A DNA stretch of 64,000 bases, taken from Ecdyonurus torrentis (Eukaryota > Arthropoda > Insecta > Ephemeroptera > Heptageniidae). A program made the position numbers and the translations under genes. Each line of letters starts with the position of its first letter. The first letter of the stretch is position 1. The notes under the pieces are model-generated. The model saw only the letters and a list, made by a program, of their open reading frames with translations, was not told the DNA's origin and made no database searches. The stretch lies in assembly GCA_949318235.1 (NCBI GenBank), contig OX439131.1, positions 36,660,805 through 36,724,804 of the forward strand, in the 5' to 3' direction. This document shows positions 59,954-64,000 of the stretch, in pieces.

Positions 59954-60978
59954 ATGTACTTTTTCAATCATATTACTCTATATAATAAATTTACTTATAA
60001 ATTACTTATAATAATAATAAATTACTTATATAATACTTATATATTATATAATTATATAATAATTGTATATAATTGTATATTATATAATACTTATATAATA
60101 AATGACTTATAATAAATTACTCTATACAATAAATTTGACTTTCTGACTATCATATCCTAAAATATCATAAAAATCGGCTGATAACTTTTGCTACAATTTT
60201 AATTTGAAATTCAAAAACCTGCTAGGGCCGCCCCTGCTATATGTTAACAATTATTGAGGTGATTGGGTTTGCCGATTGTGTGTGGCAATCTCAAATGAAA
60301 CATGTAAAATATGGTGTATTAAATATACATATCATGTATGTACATAAGCTTAAGTTTTAGTTGCAGATATTTAGACCTTTGCCTTAAAAAATTTTTTTCT
60401 CTTTTTTTTAATTTTTTTTTTAATGGTCACACACACATACATACAAAAGTTATACGGTATAATAAATAAACATTCAAAGATAATATGTTGATTTATAAAA
60501 CTTCAGGTTTGGATTATACCTATACTTTATTGAATTATAAAATAAAATAAGTAGTTAACTTTAAAATTCTTAAACCGTGTGTTTTAGTATTATACAACAT
60601 ATCATGACACTAATAGTCCCTTTCGGTGTAAGCCAACAACATAATTAATATTAAGTAGCTTTATTAAGGCGTTGTGAGGGTTGGACAGCCCGATTTTACG
60701 TATATGCCCTAAAAATACTTTTCTTTTTCTTTTTTTGCATTATCAGTGCACACAATGTTTATACAAAATGAAACAAAATCAAATCAAAATGTACTTAATA
60801 ATTAGTATTGCATGCTTTAAATAACCCCTCAATTCATGCAGCTCTGTGATGGGCATTTGTTTTTGGGGCTCTAAAATTAAAGGCCACTTTATTACGCTTA
60901 TTATAGAGTTTGTATTATGTAAATCGTTGGTAAATAATATTAATGTATTTTGTCTTCCTTAATTTCTTTTGTTAAATA

Positions 60979-63226
60979 TTAGACATGCAAAGGTTCTTCA
61001 GAAATCTTCTCTAAAATTCCTGATCCTCCATTTAGACGAACTAAGTCACCTGAAATATAAGCATTTTACTTTGAAATGAAGTATAAAAATGTTTTATATA
61101 TATGTTTTAATTTAAATAAATCAATTTAAGGAAAAAGCCATCGCGGTTAGGATCAATGATAAAGAAAAGGATAGAAAAACCAGCAAGGGCCTTACCACAG
61201 TAGAAGTTCTATGGAGAGGTCGAGGTCTTGCATGGCACAGTATAATGTTATAAAAGTTTCTTTATAACTTGAGAGCTTTCGTCATATGATAATGACATTA
61301 TCAATCAAAAGAGAATGTCATTATCATATGACGAAAGCTCTCAAGTTATAAAGAAACTTTTATAACATTATACTGTGCCATGCAAGACCTCGACCTCTCC
61401 ATAGAACTTCTACTGTGGTAAGGCCCTTGCTGGTTTTTCTATCCTTTTCTTTATCATTAATTTAAATAAAGACAAATTAATTGTTTATTTTACAAAATCA
61501 AGAGCTCTTTACCTGTTTTAAACAAATATGTTGCATTTGTTGCTCCTACAATACAAGGAAGGCCATATTCTCTTGCTACAACAGCTCCTGTAAAGCAAAG
61601 AATATATAATGAAGGATTTTTGAAAAATGTGAATACTTCTGACTAATGACAATTAGGCATTGTATTCAAATTTTTATTATATATACTCAAGTTCAACAGC
61701 TGCCGCACAGACTCCTCCTACGATTTTTATTTAAACCCCCATCCCCAAAACCACTATAAAACCCTCATTACAGCGCAATTACTCTAACTCTGACAGGAAA
61801 TAAAGGTCAATCTTACAAAAACCAGGCAGTGTGACCAGGCAGGCTGCAAGATACGCTTTTTGGAAGGGAGGAATTAGGAGGAGTCTGTGCGACAGAAGTT
61901 TTTGACCTTGAGTAAAGTGAGACTATTTAACAAAAAGGAAGATCAGGGTTTAAAAAATTGCAGTAGGTATTTTTTACATATTATTTTTATACTTTAAATG
62001 TTTTAGAATCAAAATGAAGTGTTACCATGTGAAATGAGTCCACCCAATTCAGTGACAATTCCTGCAAGCAGTGGGAAGTATGGACTCCATCCAATATCTG
62101 TGCTGTGTGTAATGAGGATATCTCCTTGGATAATTTCACTTGTTTGACTAAGCTCTGCTACCACACAGGCTCGGCCTAACACTACACCAGAACACACAGG
62201 TGTGGCTTGTAACTTCTGAAGTCCTTCTCCTACTGGGTGCTCATGTTCCTGATAAGCAAAGTAAGTAATACCTCTAAATTAAGTAAAAAAAATAACAATA
62301 ACAAAAAATAATAGGGACACATTTTATATGTATATCTTCACCAGGCTCGGACTGGCCATAAGAGCAAGTCCGCAATAGTAGACATGGCCTCCCATGTTTG
62401 GAGGTCCCTAAGGCCTTTTGTTGCCCCTAGAGAGGGTGTTACACCCCTTTTGCTGACGAGGCCCCTTGTGTGCCAGTCCTAACCTGATCGTCACTTTGGC
62501 AAGGCCCTGGCTAGCTTCTGCAAACTTTTCCTTTTAATCTTAACATATTTAACAGTGATAGCTTATCTTCCTAAATTTATTCAATATGTTTTAAATATTT
62601 TTAATTATTAATTGACATACCTGTAGAGGTGTTGGAACTCCATGTGTAATTTCAGTATATTTAAAACTCTCCCAAGTATTCCACAATCGCTTTCTTCTTG
62701 ATGCCCTAAATGATAAAATTTGTTAATAATGATTTCACTTTTTTTTTTTAATTTTTTTACTTACTTGGCAAGAATGACTGAATCTGATTGATTTACAAGT
62801 TTTCCAACTTCATAATGAGTCATATAAAATAAAAGATCAGCTTCAGGCAATTTTCCTTCTTTGACTAGGAGATGTGATAATTGTCTGAAACCTAATCTGA
62901 ATGTTTGCAGTGCAGAAATCAATGTAGACTTTGACTGTTCTCTTCTTGCTACTGCAGTTCTACAGTACGGCAGGATGAACTTCAGAGCACGTCTAAAATA
63001 TAAAAACAGCAACATCAGTATCAGTTACAATGCAACATAACAGTAAGCATGACATAATATTTTACCTAGTCCCTTCTTTTGTTGGTGATTGTAGTAGCTG
63101 ACAGGCTTCTGCAACACTAAGATTTGTGGAATTATCAGGTCCTGGGTGTGGACTTCTGACTAAAGCTTGAAGTGTAATTATCAGATTTTCTGGTTGCATT
63201 CCCCATGTCATAGTGTGGAACTCAAA
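60979..63226 (-). CDS. PEP synthase / rifampicin phosphotransferase-like protein, C-terminal part
   Basis: Six minus-strand exons: 63066-63226, 62765-62992, 62621-62705, 62026-62248, 61513-61587 and 60979-61049. They give the last 280 residues; the gene runs off the right edge. The PEP-utilising mobile (swivelling His) domain is clear: HSTDIGWSPYFPLLAG, then LGGLISHGAVVAREYGLP, with the His of SHG at the phosphorylated catalytic position, then LNGGSGILE near the end. Upstream, FHTMTWGMQPENL and the helical ADLLFYMTHYEVGKL fit the central region of this family. In bacteria such enzymes move phosphate between ATP and pyruvate or rifampicin through that His. The substrate of the animal proteins is unknown to me. 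Consistent phases and GT-AG introns show a resident nuclear gene. Whether the N-terminal ATP-grasp half exists cannot be judged here. Confidence 0.87.
61128..61458. mobile_element. Perfect palindrome with CCATCGCGGTTAG flank
   Basis: Arms 61155-61299 and 61314-61458 (145 bp each) are inverted copies with no difference that I could see, and the loop is 14 bases. GGAAAAAGCCATCGCGGTTAG (61130-61150) stands just left, the same signature that bounds the hammerhead palindrome. It sits in the last intron of the PEP-synthase-like gene. Confidence 0.8.
61684..61920. repeat. Palindromic MITE with GCACAGACTCCTCCTA
   Basis: ACTCAAGTTCAACAGCTGCC and GCACAGACTCCTCCTA are found inverted at the right end, 235 bp overall, in an intron of the PEP-synthase-like gene. 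Confidence 0.65.
62342..62486. mobile_element. hAT-type MITE, TIR CAGGYTYGGACTG, copy 2
   Basis: Ends CAGGCTCGGACTGGCC and, inverted, CAGGTTAGGACTGGC. The flanking octamers differ at one base (ATCTTCAC and ATCGTCAC). It is an inverted, internally shorter relative of 43550-43736. Confidence 0.85.
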
Positions 63227-64000
63227 CTAGAAGTTGTAATTTTTTTTATTAAGTATGGCCTTTTATGCAGCACTATTTTTAATTTAGATTAAACAAACAG
63301 TGAAAATAAAAAATGTAAAATTTTAAGTTGAGTGTTACTAAAATATTATTAAGATTGGAAGACAGAAAAAAAAACTTATTTCAATAATTAAGTTAGTTTA
63401 AAAATAAAAATTAATTAGAAAATAAAAATCATTTCAGTTTGAATATTAGTAAAGGAAAGAATATAAGAAAAATATGTAGTGTCTTATCCAGATGAAGTCC
63501 GTAATTAGGCAAAGATCTTGGTGACGCAAATATTTACTTTGATTGAGACATTTTAAATGCGACGGTCCTCTTCTTTATGAAAATATATATAATGTTGAAT
63601 GTGCCATCAAGATCTTGACCTATTTTATTCACTACATAACTCAATCACTGGGTGTGACTTCCGATTTCAAGGTTTTCAAAGCTTGTTATACCCTCCCCCT
63701 TTTAATGTTAACCCAGAGGTTTAGTTATGCTGCAAATAGTGTAGATATGGACTTCATTATGGTAAGGAACTTCTTATTTCCACATTCTTTCCTTTTATAA
63801 TACATAATATGCAATCATATAGGCTATCATATAGTAATATAGTAGTGGTTTTACAAACAGATATGCAGTAATTTAACGAGGTCCAACTTAATTTGACTGC
63901 TTTTATAGGTAGGCATATTTTATTGGAATATGTATTATTAATCCTCTTAATTTGGCCTAACTGATAGTGTTGTGGATAGTAGTTATTATGTATTTTGTTG
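63227..64000. other. Right edge, intron or upstream part of PEP-synthase-like gene
   Basis: AT-rich DNA with no exon I can support. The phase-0 acceptor at 63227 requires an upstream coding exon beyond this stretch or past the window. Confidence 0.4.

Larger units (their letters stand above)
56205..60978. other. Intergenic between MMS22L and the PEP-synthase-like gene
   Basis: No supported gene on either strand. Contains a poly-A tract (56287-56321), G runs (56977-56992, 57103-57117), three palindromic MITEs (56715-56920, 59240-59440, 59758-59953), and an AT-rich stretch at 59980-60130 of repeated TTACTTATA words. Confidence 0.5.

Noticed and set aside
63543..63800. An 85-residue plus-strand frame near the right edge
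   Set aside because: It has no recognisable motif and no clear acceptor, and it lies in a probable intron of the minus-strand gene. A GTAAGG after 63762 could be chance.

Overview
The window is invertebrate nuclear DNA. It is AT-rich, its genes are split by many GT-AG introns, and it is crowded with long dinucleotide and homopolymer tracts and with short palindromic transposons. A ZAD-like N-terminus on the zinc-finger gene and a phosphoenolpyruvate-synthase-like gene with introns lean towards an arthropod, but no single feature settles the phylum. All gene models were built by hand from splice sites and reading phase. Each assembled frame stays open and reaches a stop.

Layout: 281-8568 (+) holds two paralogous genes for small, basic, secreted proteins of unknown function, each with a very short first coding exon. 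8569-13560 is transposon-rich and contains a 2456-bp hAT-type element with a perfect 8-bp target duplication, then a CCCAGTAAAC inverted-repeat element carrying a tRNA-derived SINE. 13576-17843 (+) is a nine-exon, nine-finger C2H2 zinc-finger gene. 18531-20301 is a near-perfect palindrome with 828-bp arms, each carrying a complete hammerhead ribozyme and a CCAAT/TATA promoter, consistent with a Penelope-like element or retrozyme. 23003-26765 (-) is NUP37. 29222-41268 (-) is an unrecognised coiled-coil, acidic, probably nuclear protein. 43822-44769 (+) is an ankyrin-repeat/SOCS-box (ASB) protein. 46632-56188 (-) is a complete 20-exon MMS22L. 60979-63226 (-) is the 3' part of a PEP-synthase/rifampicin-phosphotransferase-like gene that continues past the right edge.

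The recognisable genes are housekeeping functions with no obvious shared pathway: nuclear pore scaffold, replication-fork repair, and a ubiquitin-ligase substrate receptor. The most unusual content is the mobile DNA. One part is the hammerhead-bearing palindrome. Another is a terminal signature (CCATCGCGGTTAG and variants) that recurs at the edge of other palindromes. The third is at least fifteen different fold-back elements, most of them inside introns of NUP37, MMS22L and their neighbours.
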